Assembly: GCA_007126465.1 (NCBI GenBank)
Contig: SLBE01000180.1
Coordinates: 1-14,175 of the forward strand
Direction of reading: 5' to 3'
From: Syntrophomonadaceae bacterium
GTDB taxonomy: Bacteria; Bacillota; Dethiobacteria; DTU022
DNA length: 14,175 nt
Both the position numbers and the translations under genes were made by a program. Below, in pieces: positions 13,681 to 14,175 of the stretch (position 1 is the first letter of the stretch; the number at the start of each line of letters is the position of its first letter). The notes under the pieces are model-generated. The model was not told where the DNA came from. It worked only from the letters and a program-made list of their open reading frames with translations, and ran no database searches.

Positions 13681-14097
13681 TCACTCTCCCAACCATTTAA
13701 TTATTACCGGACCTTTCACGGGATCCTTTTCTACAAGCATTTTCAAGGTCAGGCTGTAACTGTCAAGCTTCCCTTCAGCAACAATTAATCGCTTTTCCGG
13801 GGCAGTATCAATGAAGTTGACCGTAAATGTACCTTCACCTAGACTTCCGCAAATAATTCCCTGGTAATAAAAGTCGCTTTGCAGGATGGTGAAGCCTGCT
13901 TCGAGGCCTGATTCGGCCAGGTAATATTTTGTAACGTCCTGGCTGTAATAATCAGAAATGACTTTGTCATTCAGGCTGTAGTTCAATAAAGCTGCGCCAA
14001 AGGCCAGCAAGGCAGCCGAAAAGATCAGGACCAGGGGCAGGGCCATCCCGTGCTGATTATATTTCAGCTCAAAAGTTTTAGTGCATCTCTTTAGCAT
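13681..14097 (-). CDS. Small PilX-like pilin
   Basis: It has a basic N-terminal leader, then GMALPLVLIFSAALLAFGAALL as the membrane helix (~18-40) and DYYSQDVTKYYLAESGLEAGF, the same signature as the large PilX-like protein at 212-1441 (YYVARAGAES). The short C-terminal part (about 75 residues) is beta-rich. At 138 aa it is compact, compared with about 409 aa for its paralogue. The helix has no Glu at mature position 5, as usual for PilX-like proteins of this type. ATG 14097 has GAGGT 6 nt upstream. It lies between a partial minor pilin and pilM, so it probably belongs to the core minor-pilin set, while the larger paralogue belongs to the riboswitch-controlled set. Confidence 0.82.
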   Translation of the reverse strand: MLKRCTKTFELKYNQHGMALPLVLIFSAALLAFGAALLNYSLNDKVISDYYSQDVTKYYLAESGLEAGFTILQSDFYYQGIICGSLGEGTFTVNFIDTAPEKRLIVAEGKLDSYSLTLKMLVEKDPVKGPVIIKWLGE

Positions 14098-14106
14098 CTA
14101 AGTACC

Positions 14107-14175
14107 TCAGGGCAGGTTACGTGGACGAATGCTGTCGCTCAGGGTTACCCGGCAACCGTCTGCCTCAGCAGTCAG
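14107..14175 (-). CDS. C-terminal end of a probable minor pilin (partial, runs off window)
   Basis: Reading leftward from the window edge, an open frame of 22 codons ends at TGA 14109-14107. It encodes LTAEADGCRVTLSDSIRPRNLP. The tail xVTLxxxIRPRN closely matches the C-termini of PilW/PulJ-like minor pilins (usually ending VxLRN or similar). It stops 9 nt before the PilX-like start, whose SD overlaps this stop. The N-terminus, with its signal peptide, is outside the window, so the assignment rests on this tail and the context. Confidence 0.6.
   Translation of the reverse strand: MTAEADGCRVTLSDSIRPRNLP

Noticed and set aside
1..14175. CRISPR array, transposase, integrase, att sites or phage genes
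   Set aside because: No regular direct repeats with spacers and no mobile-element proteins were seen on either strand.

Overview
This window is most of a type IV pilus (T4P) locus, probably from a Clostridia-like Bacillota (Firmicutes). The evidence is: strong AGGGAGG-type ribosome binding sites, frequent GTG/TTG starts, two textbook sigma-A promoters (TTGACA-N17-TATAAT), two class I cyclic-di-GMP (GEMM-I) riboswitches of the sort common in Clostridia, and a pilM-N-O-C set with no pilP or pilQ secretin gene in view, which fits a monoderm. I cannot name a genus. No major pilin and no prepilin peptidase (pilD) lie inside the window.

Layout. 1-3769 (+): a perfect promoter, a c-di-GMP-I riboswitch, then three pilin-like genes read as one unit. 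These are a large PilX-like protein with a beta-rich C-terminal domain, a class III prepilin fused to what reads as a seven-bladed beta-propeller, and a PilW-like minor pilin. 3770-4318: a gene-free leader with a second c-di-GMP-I riboswitch, a probable terminator overlapping its 3' end, and two further RNA hairpins. 4319-8593 (+): pilT (retraction ATPase), a DUF6125-like protein, an acidic low-complexity protein of unknown function with its own promoter and terminator, and pilB (extension ATPase with an N-terminal MshEN-type domain). 8594-9120: gene-free, with several stem-loops and then a second perfect promoter. 9121-10266 (+): a secreted acidic protein ending in an Ig-like (Big_4-type) domain. 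10189-14175 (-): a tightly coupled operon read leftwards, consisting of a partial minor pilin, a small PilX-like pilin, pilM, pilN, pilO and pilC. Its pilC end runs tail-to-tail into the secreted-protein gene with a 78-bp overlap.

How it fits together. PilB and PilT are the cytoplasmic motors acting on the inner-membrane platform PilC. PilM-PilN-PilO form the alignment subcomplex. The PilX/PilW-like proteins and the propeller-pilin would be minor pilins that prime the fibre and sit at its tip. The second messenger c-di-GMP appears to act at two levels: RNA (riboswitches in front of the minor-pilin unit and in front of pilT) and possibly protein (the MshEN-type domain of PilB, whose key arginines are replaced). 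The most notable element is the pilin-propeller fusion under riboswitch control. It is a candidate c-di-GMP-induced tip adhesin that could be analogous to PilY1 of Gram-negative bacteria; this functional reading is inference.
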